64,000 bases of DNA from an uncultured Campylobacter sp. Its GTDB lineage: Bacteria; Campylobacterota; Campylobacteria; Campylobacterales; Campylobacteraceae. Below the pieces are notes generated by a model that worked only from the letters and a program-made list of their open reading frames with translations, searched no databases and was not told the DNA's origin. Where the stretch lies: positions 11,533 through 75,532 of the forward strand of contig NZ_CALJPC010000089.1 of NCBI RefSeq assembly GCF_937981295.1, read 5' to 3'. Positions within the stretch are counted from its first letter, which is position 1. Every line of letters starts with the position of its first letter. Shown in pieces: positions 1-8,365 of the stretch. Made by a program: the position numbers and the translations under genes.

Positions 1-303
1 GGCTTTGCTGGCGCACAAGACGAGCTACTACGCAACTACGATGCCGAGAAAAAAAAGGAGAAAAATCTCACGCTTTATCAGCTTTTAGTCGTTTATCTGT
101 TGATCGGATTTGCATTTTTACTGACGGTGCCGGCGATTTATATCCGCAACGAAATTTATTACATCAGCCGCGACATCGCCGCGCTTCGTACCAAGCACGA
201 GGTTTTACTTGAGGAAAATCGCGCGCTTAACAACGACATCGAATATCTGCGCTACAAAAATGAAATTTTAGATCCGCAAAGCGTGCAAGAAAATGGGCAC
301 TGA
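1..303 (+). CDS. Small single-pass membrane protein with coiled coil, FtsB/FtsL-like (5' end outside window)
   Basis: The frame is open from base 1 to the TGA at 301-303, so the start lies upstream of the window. The visible product has a charged, lysine-rich cytoplasmic-type segment, one hydrophobic helix (around LYQLLVVYLLIGFAFLL), and then a heptad-like charged region rich in Glu, Leu, Asn and Arg that should form a coiled coil. That layout is typical of FtsB/FtsL-type division proteins, but I see no motif that proves it. The end overlaps the start of rmuC by 11 bp, which suggests co-transcription and coupled translation. An unrelated bitopic coiled-coil protein would look the same. Confidence 0.6.
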   Translation, partial: GFAGAQDELLRNYDAEKKKEKNLTLYQLLVVYLLIGFAFLLTVPAIYIRNEIYYISRDIAALRTKHEVLLEENRALNNDIEYLRYKNEILDPQSVQENGH

Positions 304-1363
304 TGGGATTTTGCTCGCGGCGTTTGCGTTTTTTGCTGCGCTAGTGCTTGCCCTGCTGATCGCGCTCGTGCTGCAAAACCGCCGCATAAGCGATGCAAAC
401 TCCGCGCTTAGTGAGCTTTTAAGCGAAAGGCTCACAGCTCAAAGTGCGAGAGCAAATGCCGAGCTTTTTAAGCTAAATCAAAGCCTAAATGACGGCTTTA
501 GTGATAAATTCTATTATCTTAATAGATCCCTGGACGAGGGCTTGCAACGCCAAAATAGCGCACTTAGCGAGAATTTAAGCTCGCTGGATCGCGGCTTTAA
601 GGACATAGCGGAAAATCTAGCGCGAATGAGCGAGCAAAATAAAACTTCACTTCAGGTGCGTGACGAAATCGCAAGGCTAAACTCGATTTTAGGTAATGTC
701 AAACTACGCGGCAACTTCGGCGAGTACCGATTAGAGAGAATTTTATCGATGATTTATGGGCAAAACGCCGCGTTTTACGAGCTGCAAAAGCACCTACCAA
801 ACGGCAGAATCGCAGACTGCGCGCTACATATCGCAAAAGAAAAAATTCTTTGCATCGACTCAAAATTCCCACTTCAAAGCTATGAAAAAATTATCGCCGC
901 CTCCGCCTCAAACGACGCCGCAGCGCTTGCTAGTGCGGATAAGCAACTCGCCTCCGATATGAAAAAGCACGCCGCAGATATCGCGGAAAAATACATCATA
1001 CCGCCTCTTAGCACGGAGTTTGCGGTGCTATTTGTACCCAGCGAAGCAGTTTTTGTATATGTCTGCGAGAAGCTGCCGCAGGTACTTGAATACTGCGCGC
1101 AAATCGGCATTTTTACGGCATCACCCACGACGCTGCTGGCGCTTTTAGGCACGATCCGCACCTTCGTAAAAGACGAGGCGCTCGCGCAAAATATAAAATC
1201 GGTAAAAGATGAAATTTACGCGCTAAAATCGGACTTTGAGGCGCATGCTAAGTATGCGACGTCGCTTCAAACATACGCAGATAAGCTCGCCGCGCAAGCG
1301 GAGCTTTTAAACAAAAATGCAAAATCTCTAAAAGCCCGCTTTGAGCGTTTTAGCGAACTGTGA
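293..1363 (+). CDS. rmuC: DNA recombination protein RmuC
   Basis: The product has 356 residues. An N-terminal membrane helix (residues about 5-27) is followed by a long coiled coil (about 30-120) and then the conserved RmuC nuclease-like domain, recognisable from KLRGNFGEYRLERIL, PNGRIADCALHI and CIDSKFPLQSYEKI, with a further conserved stretch around VLFVPSEAVFVYV. RmuC proteins limit DNA inversions and rearrangements at short inverted repeats; the domain is related to PD-(D/E)XK nucleases. The ATG at 293 lies inside the end of the preceding gene. The length is a little shorter than the E. coli protein, which is usual for Epsilonproteobacteria. The family call is secure; its biochemical activity is not shown by the sequence. 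Confidence 0.93.
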   Translation: MGTDGILLAAFAFFAALVLALLIALVLQNRRISDANSALSELLSERLTAQSARANAELFKLNQSLNDGFSDKFYYLNRSLDEGLQRQNSALSENLSSLDRGFKDIAENLARMSEQNKTSLQVRDEIARLNSILGNVKLRGNFGEYRLERILSMIYGQNAAFYELQKHLPNGRIADCALHIAKEKILCIDSKFPLQSYEKIIAASASNDAAALASADKQLASDMKKHAADIAEKYIIPPLSTEFAVLFVPSEAVFVYVCEKLPQVLEYCAQIGIFTASPTTLLALLGTIRTFVKDEALAQNIKSVKDEIYALKSDFEAHAKYATSLQTYADKLAAQAELLNKNAKSLKARFERFSEL

Positions 1364-3425
1364 TGAGGGAAACCGTAGCACAATGCGGCGCTTCGGGTGC
1401 CTTAGCACGCCGTAACGCGGCGGAATTTCACAGGCAGGCGAGCGGCATTCAATTCAATTTACGCCTCGCCTATTTTGCAGATAAAATTTCCATTTGAGGC
1501 AGATAGACAGAATTTAAAACTCAGCTTAATGGATTTGTTACGCGAGCGAGCAGAATTCGAAGGCTGTCTGACGCGCATAAAATTTGATCGGCTAAATTTC
1601 ATGGACGCGCGAGCTAATTCAATCCGCTCAAGCATTAAACGCACGCCCTCATCACGATGTGACAAGATCAATCGATACGCTTTCCGCCCAAGAAATTCAG
1701 CGCTGCTATACCGAAACAAAATTTGACGCCACATTATTGCGTACGTAAATTTGCAATTGCAGGCAAAATTCTACATTTCAGAGGCGGAATCCATGATTCA
1801 TGAGCGAAATTTCGTATTTTGGCAAAACTTTAAAAAGCGGCTTATAGGCACTACGAATTTAAGACAATAGCGCTGCGAGCGGGATTATCCGTTTAGCGCT
1901 GAGAAATTTATGGGCGTTGCGCAGATATAATTTCATATTTTGATAAAATTTCAAAAACGATCTGCAAGCGCGCAAAATTAATCTGCAATCCCGAAAGCTC
2001 ATAAATTTGTATTTTACGGCGACACAAAAACCTCGCGCATTAAAGCGTATCCAAGATAAACATCGCGCTAATACGCAGTGGTGCTTTGGACGGTTGGTAC
2101 GAGCGTAAAGCAAAAACCGCGGTTACTTGCAAGCTTAAACCCTCGCTCCGCATAAGCAAGCCAAATAAAATTCTACGCCGAATATTTTTTGTCGCCGTTC
2201 GTAAAATTTCAACGCAATTTAGCTTGCGAAATTTTATCAGCCGCAGCAAGTGGCGTAAATTTTAAATTTAACTCGCGAAATTTTAAAGTCGTAGCATTCT
2301 GAGCGGCTAAATTATCGACAAAGGCCTTAAACTCTGCCTCTCATAAGGCTTTAGCTTTTGCATTGCAGGCTTGCAGGCTTTTTAAAATTATCCACCGGGC
2401 GGCTGGTGTTTATTCGGAGTAAAATTTTAAAAACGGACGCGAATCTCAAAACATACGCCGTATTTAAAAATACAAAAAGATTAGGCGCGCAATCTTACGC
2501 GGCGGCAAGATGAAATTTTAAGTTCGACGCGGCGCCAAAACACACAAAATTCTCCTGCAAAATAATAAAATTCTAAAATTTCTCGACAAAAATCAAAGCC
2601 ATAGCACCGCAAACCCGCCGAAAACCTTCGCACTAAAAACCCAAAATCCCGCTGCTATGGTCTCAAAAAACCGCACATCTTAAAACTCTGCGAGTAAACT
2701 GAAATTACCAAGCGCCTTAAACCGTATACGCAAGCGAAAAAATCGCTGCACCTTAAAGCTACCCTAACGATCTCGTTTTACCGCCCTTATACGCCGCGAA
2801 AATCGCGCAGTAGGTCAAAACCGAGCAACAGGATTTTTGAGGCCTGATTTTACGATCGATCCAAGCGCCTAGGCGCCAATTTAAATCCAATCGATGAAAA
2901 ATATATTATATTGAGGCTGCGAGGCTTTGACAGACGCATAAACGGGCACAGCAACCAACTCCACTTGATGGAATCTTTGGTGTGACTTTACGCCGATCCG
3001 ATTAATAAATCGTTCATCGACCGCCTCGCGGCTAAATTTTGGGGTATTGCTTTGCCACTTTAAGCCACTAATTCAAATTCACACGGTGAAATTTTTGGTG
3101 CGACTTCGCAACTTCAAAGCTTAGCGCCGATTTGATTAATAAATTGCGCGCTCCTTAGCCAATGCGCGAGTATGTGGCACCTTCATATGATTCTGCAACT
3201 TGACGCGCTGATACACCAAGCTAAATACGGGCATGAATAGGCATCGTGCCCATGCTTCACACCGCGACTTTGTATCGCTAGATCCAAACGTACGTAATAA
3301 ATTTTAGATATTTTTTTGCTTCGCGCAAAATTTTCAATAGTTTTTAGAGATTTTATAAAATTTTAAGTGCTTTGCGCTGCTGCGTCACGCCACACTTATA
3401 CCAAATCACGCTCAGTCTGCGCCGT
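1364..3425 (+). other. 2-kb gene-free stretch rich in AATTT-centred boxes
   Basis: No reading frame here has both a plausible ribosome site and protein-like composition. The open frames present are short, rich in Arg/Lys/Phe/Ile and match no family I know. The DNA is dominated by short AAATTT, AAAATTTT and GAATTTC boxes separated by 10-30 bp of G+C-richer sequence. One imperfect duplication can be seen: a segment at 2971-3013 with TTTGGTGTGACTT and CGCCGATCCGATTAATAAAT recurs in altered form at 3088-3144. The stretch could be decayed genes overrun by repeats; I cannot identify any ancestor. Confidence 0.5.
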
Positions 3426-3704
3426 TTATTTATCGGTCGCGCAATTTTTATTGTAGTAGGCGATGGTGCGCTCGTACTCGTCGTAAGCCTGTATATAATC
3501 GTTCGCGACGCTTGGGTTTGCGTATCGATCCTCGACCGCTAAAAGCTCCGCTTCGAGCTCTTTGTAGCGCTCATAAACCTCTGCGCAAGCGCGATCGTGA
3601 GCGTCGCCTTGCAAGATTATAGCTTTATCAGCGCCTGCACTCGCGCAGCCTTCGAGCCCTAAAACGACAGCGCAAAGCGTACCGCATAAAATTAAGCTTT
3701 TCAA
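3426..3704 (-). CDS. Small lipoprotein of unknown function
   Basis: The product has 92 residues. It starts with a lipoprotein signal peptide: MKSLI, a hydrophobic core, and the lipobox LEGC, with Cys at about residue 20. After cleavage and lipidation a short, mostly acidic and helical periplasmic domain of about 70 residues remains, rich in Glu, Tyr and Ala, with two further cysteines. The start is TTG with the ribosome site AAGGAT about 6 bases upstream. The gene lies about 45 bp beyond the 3' end of the RNase P RNA gene, on the same strand. I do not recognise the mature domain. Confidence 0.75.
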   Translation of the reverse strand: MKSLILCGTLCAVVLGLEGCASAGADKAIILQGDAHDRACAEVYERYKELEAELLAVEDRYANPSVANDYIQAYDEYERTIAYYNKNCATDK

Positions 3705-3748
3705 AATTCTATCCTTATTCTATAAGTAAATTCGGCGTAAAAATAGGT

Positions 3749-4058
3749 GTGGTTATAAGCCGAGTTCCGTTACAGCGGTCATTTATCTAGACCGATTTTT
3801 GCAAATCGGTTCGAGCGAACGGTTCGAATATAAGACGAAACCACCCGTTCTTGCTGCAGGTTGGGTTTGCATTGCCGCCCGTGTCTCCACGCGCGCGGTG
3901 GGCTCTTACCCCGCCCTTTCACCCTTACCGCTTGCGCGGCGGTTTGCTTTCTGTTGTACTTTCCCTAGGGTTGCCCCCGGCGTCCGTTAGACGCAACCTT
4001 GTCTTATCGCAGCTCGGACTTTCCTCTTCCTTACGGAGCGACCGCACGCCACACCCGA
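3749..4058 (-). ncRNA. rnpB: RNase P RNA (M1-type)
   Basis: Read on the minus strand, this stretch carries the hallmarks of bacterial class A RNase P RNA: GAGGAAAGTCCGAGCT near the 5' end (P4/J3-4 region), GGGTGAAAGGGCGGGGTAAG followed by AGAGCCCACCGC in the middle, and AACTCGGCTTATAACC at the 3' end, which pairs with the 5' domain. It is the catalytic RNA that trims 5' leaders from pre-tRNAs together with RnpA. A minus-strand TATAAT at 4064-4069 puts the 5' end near 4058. Open frames on the plus strand through this region are spurious. Both ends are estimates to within several bases. Confidence 0.93.
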
Positions 4059-4063
4059 GTGCA

Positions 4064-4069
4064 ATTATA
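4064..4069 (-). promoter_or_regulatory. -10 box of rnpB
   Basis: A perfect TATAAT on the minus strand sits about 6 bases upstream of the apparent start of the RNase P RNA. No clear -35 hexamer is visible, which is normal for Campylobacter sigma-70 promoters. Confidence 0.6.
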
Positions 4070-4134
4070 GCTTTTTTGGCTTAAACTTCAGGGCTTGAGG
4101 AATTTAAAAGAGAAATTTTACGGAGTGAACATGA

Positions 4135-4443
4135 ACAAAGTACAAGCTCCAGCCTGCACCATTACCTCCGGAGGATGACGACGATAAAGAAGTTAATAAA
4201 TTAAATCATATCTTTAACAAAAAAGGGCATAAATTAGATGATTTTTTAAATAAATTTGAAAATAATCAACAACAAGCTTATAATGCTATAATTAAAGAAC
4301 TTGAAAAAGATATGGCAAATGGTAAGTTGCCAAATAATTTTACTAATGGTCATAAAGTTAATATTAAAGGCTATGAAATTACTGTACGTGGAGTTATAAA
4401 AAATGGAAAACCAAGAATCGGAACGATGTTTATCCCTCGATAA
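4135..4443 (+). pseudogene. C-terminal tip of a polymorphic (CDI-type) toxin, lacking its N-terminal carrier
   Basis: The frame ending at TAA 4441-4443 encodes about 100 residues: a Pro-rich, acidic linker (APLPPEDDDDKE) and a compact domain with KGHKLDDFL in its first half and GYEITVRGVI followed by RIGTMFIP at the end. A small C-terminal domain, ending right where an immunity-like gene begins, is typical of contact-dependent toxin tips. The frame has no start codon: an ATG at 4131 with a nearby GGAG lies in another frame and stops after 15 residues, so a single-base change could have separated start and toxin. Base composition is much more AT-rich than in neighbouring genes, pointing to transfer. 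The enzymatic class is unknown to me; an RNase fold is only a guess. Confidence 0.55.
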
Positions 4444-4768
4444 TTTTACAGATATTGCAAATATCGAAGCTGAAATTATTAAGCTAATAAGTGACGATTT
4501 AAGCGATTATGCGCTTTATAGGCAGTTTGAAAATTCAAAAATTACAAAAAGAGAGGTTTCGACAGCCGGATATTATTGCCATTTCGAGTGTAAAAAAATA
4601 TTAGAAAAAAGCAAAAATAACGGTTTCGTCGGCAATGTAAATTTAACGCTTTCTGGTGAAAATATTGGAGGAGCAATGGTTCTTTTAGAAAATGGAATTT
4701 TAAAAATGTTAGAATGCTATTTTTGGGAAGAGAATAATTTTTTTGAAAATATGGCAAACGAGCGATAG
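4403..4768 (+). CDS. Putative immunity protein for the adjacent toxin tip
   Basis: The product has 121 residues and is acidic and soluble-looking, with no signal peptide or membrane segment. It overlaps the end of the toxin-like frame by 41 bp and is read in the same direction, the usual arrangement of a toxin tip and its cognate immunity gene. The ATG at 4403 is the only start in frame near the N-terminus; no strong ribosome site precedes it, so translation may depend on coupling to the upstream frame. I do not recognise the family. The role is inferred from position, size and AT-rich composition. Confidence 0.55.
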   Translation: MENQESERCLSLDNFTDIANIEAEIIKLISDDLSDYALYRQFENSKITKREVSTAGYYCHFECKKILEKSKNNGFVGNVNLTLSGENIGGAMVLLENGILKMLECYFWEENNFFENMANER

Positions 4769-5172
4769 TAGATAAAAGACTTAAGCGATTTTAAGCTTAA
4801 TAAAATATTTTGCTGGTTATTGGCGAAAATGAATTTGGGCAACTATAAAAAGGTGAAATTTAGCAAATTTTACCTACGGCCGAGCCGAATAAAATTTTAA
4901 ATTCTATGGCTTAGACAAAGCGGCGCGCTTACTGTGATGAAATTTTACGAAATTTCATAAAATTTCATCGCCGCATAAATTTAAATCCACGCAGCAAGCT
5001 CTAAAATTCCGTAAAATTTCGCGCGGCATGGCGAGGTTTGACGTGGGGCGTGGCGTGACGTGAGCCCTATTCTGCGGTGCGGCGCGGTGCTACGTAGCGC
5101 AAGTGCGGCGTGAACCCTACCCTACGGCGCGGTTTGACGTAGCATGAGCCCTAATCCGAGGCGCGGCGCGGC
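4769..5172 (+). repeat. Gene-free stretch with three G+C-rich imperfect repeats
   Basis: No gene is visible. The first part is AATTT-box DNA. From about 5040 to 5172 the sequence becomes G+C-rich and repeats an imperfect unit three times: GTGAGCCCTATTC (about 5060), GTGAACCCTACCC (about 5110) and ATGAGCCCTAATCC (about 5144). Each is followed by a run like GGCGCGG, and two are flanked by ACGTAGC. The third copy runs up to the end of truD. Confidence 0.5.
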
Positions 5173-6285
5173 TCAATCCTCGTTTGTCGCGGCGCCCTCG
5201 AATATATCTCGGTGCAAAATTTCTTCCAAAACGACCGTCGCGTAAGAACCTTTCGGTAGGTAAAAACTGAAGCTAAAATGCGCATTTTGCGCATCGTAGG
5301 CGTGCTGCACGCGCTCCATAAAGCTCCACGCAAATCTGCGCGAGCCGTTCATCTGTGCCTCAAACTCGCGAGCAGGCGCGAAAATTTCATCTTCAAATCT
5401 GCCGCCAAGCCCGCTAGCTCGCAGCTTCGCTCGCCCCGCGATAAGGCCTGCGCTCGTGATTTCTCGCCTCGCAAACCGCTCGCACTCCGCGCCAAGATCG
5501 TCGCAGCTAAAAAACGCGCCGTGCGGAAAATGTCCTAAAATCTCGCCCCTTAGCAGCTTAAAAAACTGCGGTTGAGCCGCGATCTCGCGTGCCTCATCTT
5601 TGCTTAGTTCGTAAATTTTAGCAAACTCGCCAAGGCTAAATTCAGCCGCAAATTTTGAAATTTCGACCCGCTTGCTGAGCCAGCGGTTGAAAAGCTCGCT
5701 CTGATAGGCGCTGATTAGAAAGTCGCGCATTTTGGGGTTTTTAAGCCGCCTCTGTCCGCGCAGCACCTCCTCGCCCTGCGCTGCGTTGTCGCCAAACTTG
5801 CCGAAGCGCTGATAGCCGAAGTAGTTCGCAAAGCCCTCGCGCCCTAGCGTATCTAGCGCGGCTGCGAGCTTAACGGCGTCGGGCGGCAGGACCTTTTTTA
5901 GGCGGATGAAAAAGTCGTTCCCCTTTAGATGCCCGATTTTAAGCTTGTTTTTGTGCCTTTGCACGCTTAAAATTTTAAGGCTCTCGTGCGAAAATCCGTC
6001 CAGCGCGGGCTCAAATTTAGCGGGCATACTAACGTGCTGCGTCGTAAGGCCTTGCTTGTCCTTAAGCCCCGCGTAGCCGAACTCGCGCATCTTAGCGCCC
6101 GTGTGTTCGCTTAAAATCCGCAACGCCTCGTGCGTGCTAATGCCCTTTTTTTGCAGCAGCAAAATGCAGTGCTCGCCCTCATTGCTAGGCTCGTAAAGCG
6201 GCACTTCGCGCACGACGAAATCGCTGGAGTTTTTACTAAAATGCGCATTTATCGGCGCGTGATTTAGGGTGTATAAATTTTTCAT
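5173..6285 (-). CDS. truD: tRNA pseudouridine synthase TruD
   Basis: The product has 370 residues from the ATG at 6285 (MKNLYTLNHAP), which has an AAAGG ribosome site; an in-frame extension to 6375 is less likely. TruD makes pseudouridine 13 in tRNA(Glu). Family motifs are clear: GYAGLKDKQGLTTQ, with the catalytic Asp at about residue 76, and ANYFGYQRFGKFGDN in the middle. A TRUD insertion domain should follow, and total length is normal. The gene is divergent from the conserved gene at 6392, with a 106-bp intergenic space. The last codons run into the repeat at 5040-5172. Confidence 0.93.
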   Translation of the reverse strand: MKNLYTLNHAPINAHFSKNSSDFVVREVPLYEPSNEGEHCILLLQKKGISTHEALRILSEHTGAKMREFGYAGLKDKQGLTTQHVSMPAKFEPALDGFSHESLKILSVQRHKNKLKIGHLKGNDFFIRLKKVLPPDAVKLAAALDTLGREGFANYFGYQRFGKFGDNAAQGEEVLRGQRRLKNPKMRDFLISAYQSELFNRWLSKRVEISKFAAEFSLGEFAKIYELSKDEAREIAAQPQFFKLLRGEILGHFPHGAFFSCDDLGAECERFARREITSAGLIAGRAKLRASGLGGRFEDEIFAPAREFEAQMNGSRRFAWSFMERVQHAYDAQNAHFSFSFYLPKGSYATVVLEEILHRDIFEGAATNED

Positions 6286-6391
6286 AGCCGGCCTTTGCGT
6301 TAATCTAAGGCGCAATTTTATAAAATTGAGCCTAAAAAACTCATTATTAAGGCAAATTCTAGTATCATTCGCCATAAAAAAAGGATGAAAA

Positions 6392-7426
6392 ATGCTAATC
6401 AGGCTCTTTCGCTTCGATCCTCGCTGCGACGTCGCAAGCTACTTCAAGCCCTATGTTTATGAAAGCGCGCCCTTTGCCGATCTTGCGGCACTGCTTGACG
6501 ACATCTGCGCGCACGATCCCTATTTCAGCGCGCAGGGAGTGGAATTTGTAAAAATCGGCGGCACGACGGTGAGCGTAAAAGAGCCGCTAGATACGCTTAT
6601 AGCGCACTTTGGAAGCGAGCTAACCATCTCGCCTCTTAGCGAAAAAGAGGCGATTAAAGATTTGCGCTGCGAGCCGCGAGCGTTTTTGGATAAATTTAAA
6701 GCCTTTGAGAGCATCGCGGACGCCTCTGATTTCGAGTTTTACAAAAGCCTCGCGCCCTATTTTTACTCGACGAAAATCCCCGCATGCTCACGGGAGTTTT
6801 TGGGCAACAGCGCCTTTATCTTCGCGCACCGCCTGATGCAGACGCATCCGAGCGAGCGCATGAGGATTTTGGAGATCATCGAGCCGCAGATGGCGTATTT
6901 TACGAAGTGCGACGCCGTGGGGATGGAGTTTGACGACCGTGCGGCATACAGGGCGTTTTGCGACATTTTAAAATTTGAACCCGCGCGCAGCAATAAAATT
7001 TTAAGCGCGCAGAGCATGGCGGAATTTGACGCAGCGGGCACGAAGCACGATTTTAGCGGCTTTAACGTCGCCGTGTGGTACGACGAGGCTGCGGAGGAGC
7101 TCGCTAGCAGGTTGGGCGCGCAGATCGTGCACTTTGGCTGCGAAGGCGCGCCGCTTGGAGCGCAGATATACGAGCGCGAGCGGGAGTGCGCGCTGCGGCT
7201 GGGGGGCGAAATTTTATTTGACGCGTTTGACAGCGGAAGCGATTTTTTGCTAGTAAATTCCAAGCTCGCGCTTGATTTTTTAGACGGCAGAAGCAATGAA
7301 ATTCAAAGGCTTTTCGGCAGAGATCTCGCGGGGTTTTATCTAATTACGACAGATGAGCTCATCGCTCTAGCTCGCGGCGAGAGGCCCGACTTTTCGGCAC
7401 GCAAGCTAAAGCCGACGCTGATTTAA
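6392..7426 (+). CDS. Conserved Campylobacter protein with SdhB-like N-terminal domain (DUF5644-like)
   Basis: The product has 344 residues and is cytoplasmic. The first 110 residues look like the N-terminal beta-grasp domain of succinate dehydrogenase or fumarate reductase iron-sulfur subunits (LIRLFRFDP, then FVKIGGTTVS, then LTISPLSEKEAIKDL), but without the cysteine cluster that binds iron-sulfur. The C-terminal half, around FGCEGAPLGAQIYERE and DAFDSGSDFLLVNSKLALD, is reminiscent of HdrB-type domains. I recall such two-part proteins as DUF5644 in Campylobacter. The start is well supported by AAGGATGA upstream. The function is unknown; loss of cysteines argues against electron transfer through a 2Fe-2S cluster. 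Confidence 0.7.
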   Translation: MLIRLFRFDPRCDVASYFKPYVYESAPFADLAALLDDICAHDPYFSAQGVEFVKIGGTTVSVKEPLDTLIAHFGSELTISPLSEKEAIKDLRCEPRAFLDKFKAFESIADASDFEFYKSLAPYFYSTKIPACSREFLGNSAFIFAHRLMQTHPSERMRILEIIEPQMAYFTKCDAVGMEFDDRAAYRAFCDILKFEPARSNKILSAQSMAEFDAAGTKHDFSGFNVAVWYDEAAEELASRLGAQIVHFGCEGAPLGAQIYERERECALRLGGEILFDAFDSGSDFLLVNSKLALDFLDGRSNEIQRLFGRDLAGFYLITTDELIALARGERPDFSARKLKPTLI

Positions 7427-7514
7427 GCGGACGGGAGTTAAATTTTACTTATATTGCGACGTTGAAATTTTAAACGGGCTGTGTACTTATGGACGTCAGA
7501 AGCTAAATAGCTTC

Positions 7515-7586
7515 CTAAATCGCAGGCAACTTTCCCTCTACTATTTTTCTTAATTCAGCATTTGCTTGTTTTGCCGTATAGCTCAT
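7515..7586 (-). pseudogene. 23-codon ORF, probable truncated gene start
   Basis: An ATG at 7586, preceded by AGAGGATG, opens a frame (MSYTAKQANAELRKIVEGKL) that stops after 23 codons. It starts 15 bp after the stop of the 159-residue gene upstream on the same strand. It looks like the N-terminus of a larger protein that has lost its remainder, but a genuine very short peptide cannot be excluded. Confidence 0.3.
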
Positions 7587-7601
7587 ATTTCATCCTCTTC
7601 T

Positions 7602-8081
7602 TTAAATTTTAGATCTGAAAATTACTTGAATATTCTCTCTAGGAATAGAAATTATAGCACCTATCTTATACTCATTTAAAATTTCTTTTAAAATATCTAC
7701 AATCTCCTGCTTTGGTATATCCCCAAGATCGCTTCTTATAGATTCCAGTTCATATATTAATATAAACGGATTATCCGTATCTTTTTTGCCAGTATATTCA
7801 TTATATATCTTCCTTAAATCAATCTCTATATCTTTGCCCTTGTAGTGCAAGATCCATATATCTTCACCGCTAAATTCCATATCTCTCGGATCTCCGATAG
7901 TGATACTGCACACTGAAAAAAGCCAAATACCTCTTTCTCGATCTATGCACCAGCTTCTTGAATTTAGAATAGCCCATTCCAGCTTAACTTGATGATACTT
8001 TTCACATATCTCATTGCATGGTTTTAGCAAGTCGTATTTCTCGATATCCTCTTTTGAAATACGCTCTGTAACAAACGCCAT
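7602..8081 (-). CDS. Hypothetical acidic protein, immunity-like
   Basis: The product has 159 residues, soluble and acidic, starting MAFVTERISKEDIEKYDLL behind a good GGAG ribosome site. It has no signal peptide or membrane segment. Composition is much more AT-rich than the flanking genes. I do not recognise a domain. It is placed between a short remnant upstream, which could be the end of a toxin, and a truncated 23-codon frame downstream, all on the minus strand. That suggests an orphan immunity gene left from a toxin-immunity cassette, a role inferred only from context. Confidence 0.6.
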   Translation of the reverse strand: MAFVTERISKEDIEKYDLLKPCNEICEKYHQVKLEWAILNSRSWCIDRERGIWLFSVCSITIGDPRDMEFSGEDIWILHYKGKDIEIDLRKIYNEYTGKKDTDNPFILIYELESIRSDLGDIPKQEIVDILKEILNEYKIGAIISIPRENIQVIFRSKI

Positions 8082-8091
8082 TCTCCACTCC

Positions 8092-8181
8092 TTAAGAATT
8101 TAAAATTTTAGACTGCTTACGGGTTGCCGCCGTCTTTTGCTCTTGCGGCAAATCGTTTAGCCATTTGCGCAAATGGCTAAA
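8092..8181 (-). pseudogene. Possible C-terminal remnant of a toxin gene, upstream of the immunity-like gene
   Basis: A minus-strand frame ending at TAA 8092-8094 reads as a plausible protein tail (RKWLNDLPQEQKTAATRKQ). It ends 10 bp before the ATG of the immunity-like gene at 8081. Upstream it runs into the 26-bp palindrome at 8156-8181 and then AATTT-box DNA, so no full gene remains. Short, so this may be chance. Confidence 0.25.
8156..8181. repeat. Perfect 26-bp palindrome
   Basis: The two 13-base arms TTTAGCCATTTGC and GCAAATGGCTAAA are exact reverse complements with no spacer. It could extrude as a cruciform or form a hairpin in RNA read from either strand. It lies at the edge of the toxin-like remnant. 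No T-run follows, so it is not a classical terminator. Confidence 0.6.
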
Positions 8182-8365
8182 TATACGCTAAATTTCATCT
8201 TTCCGCGCCGCGTAAATTTTAAAATTTCGCCGTCCGCGCGCACGAACGAAATTTTAAAATTCCACGCCGCAAATCAAAGCGACGAATGAACGCGCTAGCG
8301 CACAGAAATCGCGCGGATTAACAAAAGTCGCGTTTGAATTTCATCGGTAAATTTATAAATTCCGC

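Noticed and set aside
1459..2249. Open frames of 69-91 codons in the gene desert
   Set aside because: Composition follows the AATTT boxes, start sites lack ribosome signals, and both strands are open over the same bases.
3799..4084. Two open frames on the plus strand
   Set aside because: They lie antisense to the RNase P RNA gene, whose conserved segments explain the sequence.
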